A DNA stretch of 5,673 nt, from positions 1 to 5,673 of the forward strand of contig VHAW01000106.1 of assembly GCA_016872225.1 (NCBI GenBank), given 5' to 3'. The translations under genes were made by a program, and so were the position numbers. The DNA comes from Sphingomonadales bacterium. GTDB taxonomy: Bacteria; Bacteroidota; Bacteroidia; UBA7662. Positions 1-5,595 of the stretch are shown in pieces. The notes beneath the pieces are model-generated. The model did not search any database. It had not been told where the DNA came from and worked only from the letters and a program-made list of their open reading frames with translations. Each line of letters begins with the position of its first letter. The stretch's first letter is position 1.

Positions 1-14
1 AGAAAATTACGACC

Positions 15-39
15 AAAATCAGGGAAAAAATCCCCTGAT
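15..39 (-). terminator. Probable intrinsic terminator after pnp
   Basis: Read on the minus strand, ATCAGGG and CCCTGAT form a 7-bp stem around an 8-base T-rich loop, followed by a short T4 run. It begins about 33 bases after the pnp stop codon. The stem is moderate and the T tract short, so this is a plausible but not strong terminator. The 71 bases left of pnp hold no other feature that I can see. Confidence 0.6.
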
Positions 40-71
40 AACAATAAAAAATTGAGACGAACTAAAAAATC

Positions 72-2414
72 TTATTCCGAAGCTGGCGCAGCCTCAGAAG
101 CCACGCCACCTTCGGTTGAGTGGCGATGGTCGGAACGGCCGCCGCGATCAGGCCGATCGCTTCGTTCAGGATGTGGACTCCGATCACCCCCCCGGTCTGG
201 GCGAGGACCGCGGTCTCCGCGCTCATGACGGTCTCCGCGCTCATGACGGTCTCCGCGCTCATGGCGGTCTCCGCGCTCTGGACGAGGAGCACGCTCCGGC
301 ATCCCTTCGGGGCGAGGCAATAAGGCCTTGGCCGATAACCTGAATTTGCCGGTCTTGGGATCCACTTCGACAAGCTTAACCTGCAATTCCTGACCTTCGG
401 TGAAGACGCCATCCATGGTTTCAATGCGTTCCCAACGAATTTCGGAAATGTGCAAGAGACCGTCTTTGCCGGGCATAAATTCCACGAAGGCCCCAAAAGG
501 CATAATGGACTTGACCTTACCATGATAAACAGCTCCAATTTCGGGCTTGGCGGCAATGCCTTTGATGCGGGCTACGGCCTTGTCCATTCCCGCTTTGTCC
601 GCCGTATAGATCTGAATAATACCTTGTTCACCTTTTTCTTCGATGCTGATCGTGGAGCCGGTTTCACGCTGAATTTCTTGGATAATCTTGCCACCAGGGC
701 CGATGACCGCACCAATAAATTCACGGTCAATCGTCAGTTGGGTAATGCGTGGGACATGAGGGCGATAGTCTTCGCGCGGTTGGGCCAAGGCCTTGCTCAT
801 CTCCCCCAAAATATGGGCACGACCCGCAGAGGCTTGTGAAAGGGCTTTCAACAAAACCTCGTACGGCAATCCGTCAATCTTGATATCCATTTGGCAACCC
901 GTGATTCCGTGGGCCGTACCGGTTAATTTGAAATCCATATCCCCCAAATGGTCCTCGTCACCAAGGATATCCGACAAGACTTTGAATCGGTTACCGTCGG
1001 TAATCAAGCCCATTGCGATCCCGGATACAGGAGCTTTAATCTTTACCCCCGCATCCATCAAGGCCAAGGCCCCTGCACAAACCGTCGCCATCGAGGATGA
1101 GCCATTGGACTCTAGGATGTCCGAAACGATACGAATCGTGTAAGGACACTCTTCCTGCGGAGGAAGCACCTGTTTGAGAGAACGCATCGCAAGGTTTCCA
1201 TGTCCTATTTCGCGACGACCCGGACCCCGGTTAGGACGAGTTTCACCGGTGGAGAAGGACGGGAAATTGTAATGCAAAAGAAAATTGTTGTATCCACTGA
1301 TTACCGCTCCATCGATCATCTGCTCATCTTCCTTGGAGCCCAAAGTTACCGAAGTCAATGACTGGGTCTCGCCCCTGGTGAACAAAGCTGAGCCGTGAGT
1401 GGCCGGCAAAAATCCTGCTTCGCACCAAATGGGTCGTACTTCGTCCAAACGGCGGCCATCAAGTCGGCGCTCCTCGTCCAAAATCATGTTCCGCATCGCG
1501 CGGTACTCCACGTCGTGGAAGTACTTCTTGACCAGAAACTTATCGATCTCTGCGCCTTCTCCCAGCGATTCCACAAAGTCCTCGAGCACCTTGCGAAATC
1601 CTGCCGAACGCTCATGCTTGGGCGCCCCAGACTTGGCTACAGCGTAAACTTTGTCGTAACAAAAGATCTCCACAGCCTTTTGCAAGGATTCATCCGACCG
1701 CTCATGGCAATACGTCCTCGGGGTGACACCTACCTTGGATCTAAGATCCAACTGGGCCTGGCACTGCTCTTTGATCGCTCTGTGAGCGGTCAAAATCGCT
1801 TGCGCCAAATCCTCTTCGGAGCATTCTTTGGCTTCGCCCTCCACCATCATGACATTTTCCATGGTCGCTGCAACCATCAAATCCATATCGGCGGTTTCGA
1901 GCTGGGTCCGTGTTGGATTGATAACCAATTGACCGTCAACGCGCGCTATACGAACCTCTGAAATTGGCCCATGGAAAGGAACGTTCGAAACGGCAAGGGC
2001 TGCAGAGGCCGCAAGACCCGCCAAGGCATCCGGTAAGATCTCCGCATCCGAGCTGAAAAGGGTGATTTGAACTTGGGTATCGGCATGATAATCTTCTGGA
2101 AACAAAGGGCGTAATGCTCGGTCTATCAACCGACTGATGAGAATTTCATAATCTGATAAACGGCCTTCCCTGCGTTGAAAACTACCGGGTATTTTACCGG
2201 TGGACGCGAATTTCTCTTGGTAATCGACCGTAAGCGGCATAAAGTCTACGTCTTCTTTGGCTTCTTTGGCGGATACCACCGTGGCGAGCAGGCGGGTATC
2301 TCCCATGCTGAGCAGCACCGCGCCGTCAGCTTGACGAGCCATTAGACCGGTTTCCAGAGTGATCACCCTGCCGTCAGGCAGATGGATGGATTGTATGTGC
2401 GATTGTGATTTCAT
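72..2414 (-). CDS. pnp: Polynucleotide phosphorylase (PNPase)
   Basis: Phosphorolytic 3'-5' exoribonuclease of the cytoplasm, which degrades mRNA to nucleoside diphosphates and normally works as a trimer. The 780-residue product has the full family layout: first RNase PH domain (about 10-145), helical linker domain (about 240-315), second RNase PH domain (about 320-545), KH domain (about 555-620, with VIGPGGKII at 570-578) and S1 domain (about 625-697). The catalytic segment DEDHLGDMDFK lies at 486-496; D488, D494 and K496 match E. coli D486, D492 and K494. SSSMATVCAG (439-448) is the conserved phosphate-site region. E. coli PNPase is about 711 residues; the excess is a disordered tail from about 698, rich in R, G, D, E and H, with four tandem hexapeptides at 712-735. 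The ATG is preceded by AT-rich DNA without a Shine-Dalgarno. The gene follows rpsO after a terminator and a long leader. Identity is certain; the role of the tail is inference. Confidence 0.98.
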   Translation of the reverse strand: MKSQSHIQSIHLPDGRVITLETGLMARQADGAVLLSMGDTRLLATVVSAKEAKEDVDFMPLTVDYQEKFASTGKIPGSFQRREGRLSDYEILISRLIDRALRPLFPEDYHADTQVQITLFSSDAEILPDALAGLAASAALAVSNVPFHGPISEVRIARVDGQLVINPTRTQLETADMDLMVAATMENVMMVEGEAKECSEEDLAQAILTAHRAIKEQCQAQLDLRSKVGVTPRTYCHERSDESLQKAVEIFCYDKVYAVAKSGAPKHERSAGFRKVLEDFVESLGEGAEIDKFLVKKYFHDVEYRAMRNMILDEERRLDGRRLDEVRPIWCEAGFLPATHGSALFTRGETQSLTSVTLGSKEDEQMIDGAVISGYNNFLLHYNFPSFSTGETRPNRGPGRREIGHGNLAMRSLKQVLPPQEECPYTIRIVSDILESNGSSSMATVCAGALALMDAGVKIKAPVSGIAMGLITDGNRFKVLSDILGDEDHLGDMDFKLTGTAHGITGCQMDIKIDGLPYEVLLKALSQASAGRAHILGEMSKALAQPREDYRPHVPRITQLTIDREFIGAVIGPGGKIIQEIQRETGSTISIEEKGEQGIIQIYTADKAGMDKAVARIKGIAAKPEIGAVYHGKVKSIMPFGAFVEFMPGKDGLLHISEIRWERIETMDGVFTEGQELQVKLVEVDPKTGKFRLSAKALLPRPEGMPERAPRPERGDRHERGDRHERGDRHERGDRGPRPDRGGDRSPHPERSDRPDRGGRSDHRHSTEGGVASEAAPASE
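210..281 (-). repeat. 18-bp tandem repeat, about four copies, inside pnp
   Basis: On the plus strand the unit cggtctccgcgctcatga recurs in direct succession: two identical copies, a third with one difference, and a fourth (nearest the S1 domain) that diverges at its end. Eighteen bases are six codons, so the reading frame is kept and each unit encodes one hexapeptide: PERGDR then HERGDR three times (PNPase residues 712-735). The near-identity at DNA level points to slippage-driven expansion rather than selection on the peptide alone. It also generates repetitive antisense reading frames that are not genes. Confidence 0.95.
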
Positions 2415-2605
2415 GAATGAATTTATTAATTGTTATAATTTAAATGATTGCTGATTTTCTTTATTTTGGTCAAAATTTTAAAATTGTTATGGGAATCCAT
2501 CGGATAATTTCCAAACCCTCCTGGTAAAAATGCAACGGTTGAAACTCCGTCCGTATGCTCTTCAAGCTTCAACCACAAGGTTGAATACCGAAGCGAGAAG
2601 GGGTG
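2415..2605 (-). promoter_or_regulatory. pnp leader / intergenic region with candidate alternative hairpins
   Basis: This 191-base stretch lies between the rpsO terminator and pnp. On the minus strand it carries, in order, TTCAACC (2579-2585), its complement GGTTGAA (2568-2574) and a second TTCAACC (2537-2543). The middle element can pair with either flank: a tight 7-bp hairpin with a 4-base loop (2568-2585), or a longer stem of 13 pairs including four G-U pairs (2535-2547 with 2564-2576). Further down is AGGAGGG (2516-2522), then AT-rich DNA up to the start codon. I find no convincing TTTG/TAnnTTTG promoter here, so pnp may rely on terminator read-through or on a promoter I cannot recognise. 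That it is the pnp 5' region is certain; the regulatory role is inference. Confidence 0.45.
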
Positions 2606-2627
2606 AAAAAAGCGGCCTTAGGGCCGC
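2606..2627 (-). terminator. Intrinsic terminator after rpsO
   Basis: On the minus strand, GCGGCC and GGCCGC form a GC-only 6-bp stem around a CTAA tetraloop, followed directly by a run of six T (plus-strand aaaaaa at 2606-2611). It starts about a dozen bases after the rpsO stop. The GC stem, short loop and U-tract are a textbook rho-independent signal. It separates rpsO from pnp, so pnp needs either partial read-through or its own promoter. Confidence 0.88.
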
Positions 2628-2638
2628 CTAAAATCCAA

Positions 2639-2908
2639 TTACCTACGAAGGTTCAGCTTCTCGACAATGGCCCTGTAACGAGCAATGTCAATTTGCTTGA
2701 GGTAATTCAATAAATCCCTACGCTTTCCAACCATTTTGACCAGGGAAAGCTGGGTCGAAAAGTCTTTTTTGTTTTTCTTGAGGTGTTCGGTCAGGTGAGC
2801 AATCCTGAAGGAGAACTGGGCAATTTGGCTTTCTGCCGTGCCGGAATCCTGAGCATTTTGGCCGTATTGGCTATAAATCTCTGCTCGTTGGGTTTTGTTT
2901 AAATACAT
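2639..2908 (-). CDS. rpsO: 30S ribosomal protein S15
   Basis: Small-subunit protein that binds the three-way junction of the central domain of 16S rRNA early in 30S assembly and forms a bridge to the 50S subunit. The 89-residue length is exactly that expected. Characteristic blocks are visible: the start MYLNKTQRAEI, the DSGTAESQIA segment (about 21-30), RIAHLTEHLKKNKKDF (about 35-50), LVKMVGKRRDLLNYLK (about 56-71) and the YRAIVEKLNLRR end. These cover the four helices, including the conserved HLxxHxKxxKKD rRNA-binding region and the KRRxLLxYL helix. A promoter sits just upstream, between accD and the start codon, and a strong terminator begins about ten bases after the stop, so rpsO can be transcribed on its own. 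S15 represses its own mRNA in several bacteria; whether it does so here is unknown. Nothing in the protein is unusual. Confidence 0.98.
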   Translation of the reverse strand: MYLNKTQRAEIYSQYGQNAQDSGTAESQIAQFSFRIAHLTEHLKKNKKDFSTQLSLVKMVGKRRDLLNYLKQIDIARYRAIVEKLNLRR

Positions 2909-2934
2909 TTTCCGCTGATTTGGGGCCGCTTATT

Positions 2935-2959
2935 CGGTTTACTTGATGGGTATAAACCG
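2935..2959 (-). promoter_or_regulatory. Stem-loop in rpsO leader, candidate S15 control site
   Basis: The rpsO leader transcript (about 2909-2995) contains CGGTTTA and TAAACCG, a perfect 7-bp inverted repeat with an 11-base loop, ending about 26 bases before the start codon. AGCGG recurs three times in the leader (plus-strand ccgct at 2912, 2926 and 2973), twice next to a C4 run. Autoregulation by S15 through its mRNA leader is known in several phyla with unrelated structures, so a binding site here is reasonable, but I cannot match it to a described one. Confidence 0.35.
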
Positions 2960-3001
2960 GGTTTGTGGGGAGCCGCTGTTAATAATTATTTTTTAAGACC
3001 G

Positions 3002-3033
3002 CGAAGATACGCCTTAAAACCCGTTTTTCCAAA
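3002..3033 (-). promoter_or_regulatory. Bacteroidota-type promoter for rpsO
   Basis: Minus-strand TTTG (3030-3033) is followed after exactly 20 bases by TATCTTCG (3002-3009), matching the Bacteroidota consensus TTTG / TAnnTTTG at all positions but one (C for T), with the expected spacing. Transcription would begin near 2997, giving a leader of roughly 85-90 bases. The -33 element touches the accD stop codon. No terminator is visible between accD and rpsO, so this promoter probably adds to read-through from upstream. Confidence 0.72.
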
Positions 3034-3879
3034 TTAATGACGCAAAAGGTCCATCAAGCGGGCTAAGGTTTCCCTGAGCTTGTGCCGCGGAACAATCAAG
3101 TCCAAGAACCCGCTCTCCAATACTGATTCGGCCGATTGAAAGCCCTCAGGCAGGTCTTTTTTGATGGTTTCTTTGATGACTCTGGGACCCGCAAAACCAA
3201 TCAGGGCGCCAGGTTCTGCCAGGTTGAAATCTCCCAACATTGCAAAAGAAGCGGTTACCCCACCGGTGGTTGGGTCGGTCATTAGAGAGAAGTAAGGGAT
3301 TCCTTCTTGGTCAGCGAGTGCCAATTTGGCCGAGGTTTTGGCCATTTGCATCAGCGAGTAGGCAGCTTCCATCATCCTTGCGCCACCGGAACGTGATATC
3401 ACCACAACAGGGCACTTTATGGCTCTAGCTTTATCAACCGCCCGAGCAATTTTCTCTCCCATCACCGTGCCCATCGAACCGCCAATAAAATCAAAATCCA
3501 TGCAAGCGACCACCAAATTATGGCCTTCGAGTTTTCCATGGGCCGAGCGAAGTGCATCCTTGAGACCAGTCTTGGCCTTGGCCTCTTTTAGACGATCAGC
3601 ATAATCCTTGGTATCCAAAAAATTAAGTGAATTCAAAGAAATCAAATCCGTATCCAATTCTTGGTACTGCCCTTCATCAAACAACAACCCGAAATAACCC
3701 TCAGAACCCAAACGATGGTGGTAATCGCATTTGGGACAAACCGAAAGGTTATCGTGTAAGTCTTTGGTTAAAACCGAGGCTTTGCACGAAGGGCATTTGA
3801 ACCAAATCCCATCGGGCACCTCCAGTTTTTCATTGGTGGAGGTTGTTACGCCAGCTGTTGACCTCTTGAACCAAGCCAT
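3034..3879 (-). CDS. accD: Acetyl-CoA carboxylase carboxyltransferase subunit beta
   Basis: Beta subunit of the carboxyltransferase half of acetyl-CoA carboxylase; with AccA it moves the carboxyl group from carboxybiotin to acetyl-CoA, giving malonyl-CoA for fatty-acid synthesis in the cytoplasm. The 281-residue protein begins with the family's four-cysteine zinc ribbon (C29, C32, C48, C51), followed by a crotonase-like carboxyltransferase fold. Landmarks are MDFDFIGGSMGTVMGEKI (127-144), SRSGGARMMEA (162-172, glycine-rich oxyanion-hole region), TDPTTGGVTASFAMLGD (201-217) and ALIGFAGPRVI (225-235). Length and motifs match intact homologues such as E. coli AccD. The start is 22 bases after the fbaB stop, with only a weak purine run (AGAAAG) upstream, so translation from an fbaB-accD transcript is likely. 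accA is not in the window, as is common. A promoter-like TTTG for rpsO abuts the stop codon. Confidence 0.97.
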   Translation of the reverse strand: MAWFKRSTAGVTTSTNEKLEVPDGIWFKCPSCKASVLTKDLHDNLSVCPKCDYHHRLGSEGYFGLLFDEGQYQELDTDLISLNSLNFLDTKDYADRLKEAKAKTGLKDALRSAHGKLEGHNLVVACMDFDFIGGSMGTVMGEKIARAVDKARAIKCPVVVISRSGGARMMEAAYSLMQMAKTSAKLALADQEGIPYFSLMTDPTTGGVTASFAMLGDFNLAEPGALIGFAGPRVIKETIKKDLPEGFQSAESVLESGFLDLIVPRHKLRETLARLMDLLRH

Positions 3880-3901
3880 ATCAACTTTCTAGCAATTTGA
3901 A

Positions 3902-4954
3902 TTATGCAATATCCACAGTGGCGTCGAGATATACATCCTGCACCTTATGGAGCAAATCAATCCCTTCCTTTATGGGACGTTGGAAAGCTTTCCGGCCCAA
4001 AATCAAACCAGAACCTCCTGCTCGCTTATTAATGACCGCTGTGGCAACTGCTTCGGTCAAATCATCCGCGCCCTTGGATTCACCACCGGAATTAATCAGA
4101 CCGGCCCTGCCCATATACCCGTTGGCTACTTGATAACGGCACAAATCAATTGGATGATCCGTGGTCAATTGTTCGTAAACCAATTTATGAGTTTTGCCGT
4201 GTTTGGTAGCCAAATACCCTCCGTTGCTGGTGGGTAACTTCTGCTTGATAATATCTGCTTGAATGGTAACCCCCAGATGATTGGCCTGCGAGCTCAAATC
4301 GGTGGATGTATGGTAATCCACGCCGTCTATTTTGAAAGCGGAATTCCTAAGGTAACACCACAGAATGGTGACCATGCCAAGGGAATGGGCCTCTTCAAAA
4401 GCCTCGGCAATTTCCACCAATTGCCTGCGCGAGCCTTCCGACCCAAAATAAACTGTAGCCCCCACGGCAACGGCCCCCATTTCCCAGGCCTCCCTAACGG
4501 AACCAAACAAAATTTGATCATACTCGTTAGGATAGGAAAGGAATTCGTTGTGATTGATTTTGACAATAAAGGGGATTTTGTGGGCATAGCGCCTTGCCAC
4601 GGAACCCAAAACCCCGAAGGTTGAAGCGACTGCATTGCAGCCAGACTCGATGGCCAGGCGAACAATATTCTCCGAATCAAAATACATAGGATTCGGGGCA
4701 AAGGAGGCTCCTGCAGAATGCTCGATACCTTGATCAACAGGAAGAATCGAAAGGTAACCGCTTCCAGCTAGGCGACCTGAACCGTAAAGGGTCTGCATGC
4801 TTCTCAGAACCGGTATGGAACGGTTGGAGGCTGACCAAATTCGGTCCACAAAATCGGGCCCAGGCAAATGCAAATCGGAGGCCGCGATGGTCTTGCAGCG
4901 ATGACTAAGGAGGTAGTCAGCCTGAGATCCTAGAAGTTTAGAAATTTCTGACAT
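3902..4954 (-). CDS. fbaB: Class I fructose-bisphosphate aldolase, DhnA/FbaB type
   Basis: Reversible cleavage of fructose 1,6-bisphosphate to dihydroxyacetone phosphate and glyceraldehyde 3-phosphate through a lysine Schiff base, without a metal. The 350-residue product aligns by eye along its whole length with E. coli FbaB (also about 350): SHRCKTI (17-23), MQTLYGSGRLAGSGYLSILP (53-72), VDQGIEHSAGASF (73-85), INHNEFLSYPNEYDQ (133-147), GATVYFGSEGSRRQ (165-178), LWCYLRNSAFK (198-208), NGYMGRAGLINSGG (278-291) and AVINKRAGGSGLILGRKAF (306-324). The Schiff-base lysine should be in ADIIKQK (233-239), probably K237; INSGG and GLILGRKAF are the likely phosphate-binding loops of the TIM barrel. 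This is not the zinc-dependent class II enzyme. It is the first gene of a probable fbaB-accD transcript. No Shine-Dalgarno precedes the ATG; the upstream DNA is very AT-rich. A TATCTTCG promoter element lies about 105 bases upstream. Confidence 0.96.
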   Translation of the reverse strand: MSEISKLLGSQADYLLSHRCKTIAASDLHLPGPDFVDRIWSASNRSIPVLRSMQTLYGSGRLAGSGYLSILPVDQGIEHSAGASFAPNPMYFDSENIVRLAIESGCNAVASTFGVLGSVARRYAHKIPFIVKINHNEFLSYPNEYDQILFGSVREAWEMGAVAVGATVYFGSEGSRRQLVEIAEAFEEAHSLGMVTILWCYLRNSAFKIDGVDYHTSTDLSSQANHLGVTIQADIIKQKLPTSNGGYLATKHGKTHKLVYEQLTTDHPIDLCRYQVANGYMGRAGLINSGGESKGADDLTEAVATAVINKRAGGSGLILGRKAFQRPIKEGIDLLHKVQDVYLDATVDIA

Positions 4955-5059
4955 ATTGATAATAAGATATTTATAATTATTTAGTTCAATTTAATTTAGA
5001 ATTGCCCGATGGCCTTTCTCAAGCTTTAGGATTCTGCCAATAAAGACCTCATAAAAGCA

Positions 5060-5067
5060 CGAAGATA
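5060..5067 (-). promoter_or_regulatory. Candidate -7 element for fbaB-accD
   Basis: The minus strand reads TATCTTCG, identical in all eight bases to the -7 element proposed for rpsO, about 105 bases upstream of the fbaB start. No TTTG is seen 19-21 bases further upstream (the sequence there reads near TATCAG), so the -33 half is missing or degenerate. A second weak candidate, TATCTTAT, lies only about 10 bases before the start codon. The identity with the rpsO element is the main support. Confidence 0.4.
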
Positions 5068-5093
5068 AGCCCTGAGCCGCGGGCACCTGATAC

Positions 5094-5101
5094 TAATTTT
5101 G
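5094..5101 (+). promoter_or_regulatory. Candidate -7 element for the acetyltransferase gene
   Basis: TAATTTTG is an exact match to TAnnTTTG and ends five bases before ATG 5107. Transcription would begin at or within a few bases of that codon, giving a leaderless message, or a leader of about 10 bases if Met4 (5116) is the start. A -33 element is poor (CCTG at 5071-5074). The sequence is short and AT-rich, so chance remains possible. Confidence 0.35.
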
Positions 5102-5106
5102 GAGAA

Positions 5107-5592
5107 ATGCCTCCCATGATTATTTGCCAAAGCGTTACTAATCCTGATATTCTTGAAGAAATATTTTACCTAAGGTCTCGTGTTTTTGTAGAAGAACAAG
5201 GCGTGAGCCCGGACGAAGAGTTTGATGACTACGAGGAAACGAGCACCCATTGGGCGGCATCCCTTGAGGATCAGGTCATCGCTTGTGCCCGGCATAGACA
5301 AACAGAGAAGGGCTACAAAATCGAACGCATGGCCGTAGAGCAAGAATTCCGAGGTCAAGGTGTGGGGAGACAACTCTTGTTACAGATTCTCGAAACCCTG
5401 TTGCCTGAAATTGCTAAACTCCAAGAAAGCGCAGGGGATGGACATACCTTGGATATTTACCTGCATGCTCAAGTTCAGGCCATGCCTTTCTACCTGGGGT
5501 TAGGATTTGCCCAGGTAGGCGAACTTTTTTATGAAGCTAACATCCCGCATTATCGCTGCATTTATCAAAGCCTTGTGGAGGAAGTATCTTGA
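5107..5592 (+). CDS. GNAT family N-acetyltransferase, YjcF/ElaA-like
   Basis: Predicted acetyl-CoA-dependent N-acetyltransferase; substrate unknown. The 161-residue protein is a single GNAT domain. The N-terminal IFYLRSRVFVEEQGVSPDEE (19-38) is the helix signature of YjcF/ElaA-like members. Motif A is IERMAVEQEFRGQGVGRQLL (72-91), with the acetyl-CoA pyrophosphate loop RGQGVG at 82-87. The C-terminal half has LHAQVQAMPFYLGLGF (119-134) and FYEANIPHYRC (141-151), also typical of this group. Two starts are possible: ATG 5107, and ATG 5116 (Met4), which would lose only MPP; both keep the first strand. GGAG at 5101-5104 lies 2 bases before the first ATG, too close for a normal ribosome site, and 11 before the second. 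Transcribed divergently from fbaB, so a functional link to the minus-strand genes is not implied. It ends in tandem in-frame stops (TGA TGA). Family confident, function open. Confidence 0.93.
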   Translation: MPPMIICQSVTNPDILEEIFYLRSRVFVEEQGVSPDEEFDDYEETSTHWAASLEDQVIACARHRQTEKGYKIERMAVEQEFRGQGVGRQLLLQILETLLPEIAKLQESAGDGHTLDIYLHAQVQAMPFYLGLGFAQVGELFYEANIPHYRCIYQSLVEEVS

Positions 5593-5595
5593 TGA

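Larger units (their letters stand above)
4955..5106. promoter_or_regulatory. Divergent intergenic region fbaB / acetyltransferase
   Basis: A 152-base spacer between divergent start codons. The fbaB-proximal part (4955-5000) is almost all A and T. A short GC-rich patch (about 5069-5089) lies between the two candidate -7 elements; it contains the palindrome ccgcgg (5077-5082), the inverted pair gccc/gggc (5069-5072, 5081-5084) and a direct repeat cctga (5071-5075 and 5086-5090). These could be operator half-sites, but no known regulator motif is recognised. No small gene is evident in it. Confidence 0.5.

Noticed and set aside
210..281. Direct repeats considered as a CRISPR array
   Set aside because: The 18-base units are contiguous with no spacers, stay in the PNPase frame and encode a hexapeptide repeat.
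62..556. 164-codon minus-strand frame with repeated MSAETV units, overlapping pnp
   Set aside because: It lies wholly inside the PNPase gene in another frame; its repeats are the 18-bp tandem repeat read out of frame, and PNPase is unambiguous.
1395..1961. 188-codon plus-strand frame antisense to pnp
   Set aside because: It covers the conserved RNase PH domain coding sequence on the opposite strand, has no recognisable domain, and has no promoter or ribosome site; it is a shadow of pnp codon bias.
2474..2481. AAATTTTG on the minus strand as a pnp promoter -7 element
   Set aside because: One mismatch to TAnnTTTG, but no TTTG at 19-21 bases upstream (the nearest is about 33 bases away), and the region is AT-rich enough to give such matches by chance.
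4327..4737. 136-codon minus-strand frame inside the aldolase gene
   Set aside because: It is a shifted-frame shadow of fbaB, whose own frame is full length with all family motifs.
72..4954. Search for frameshifts, truncations or lost catalytic residues in pnp, rpsO, accD and fbaB
   Set aside because: All four are full length with their expected motifs intact; none looks like a pseudogene or a recent import.
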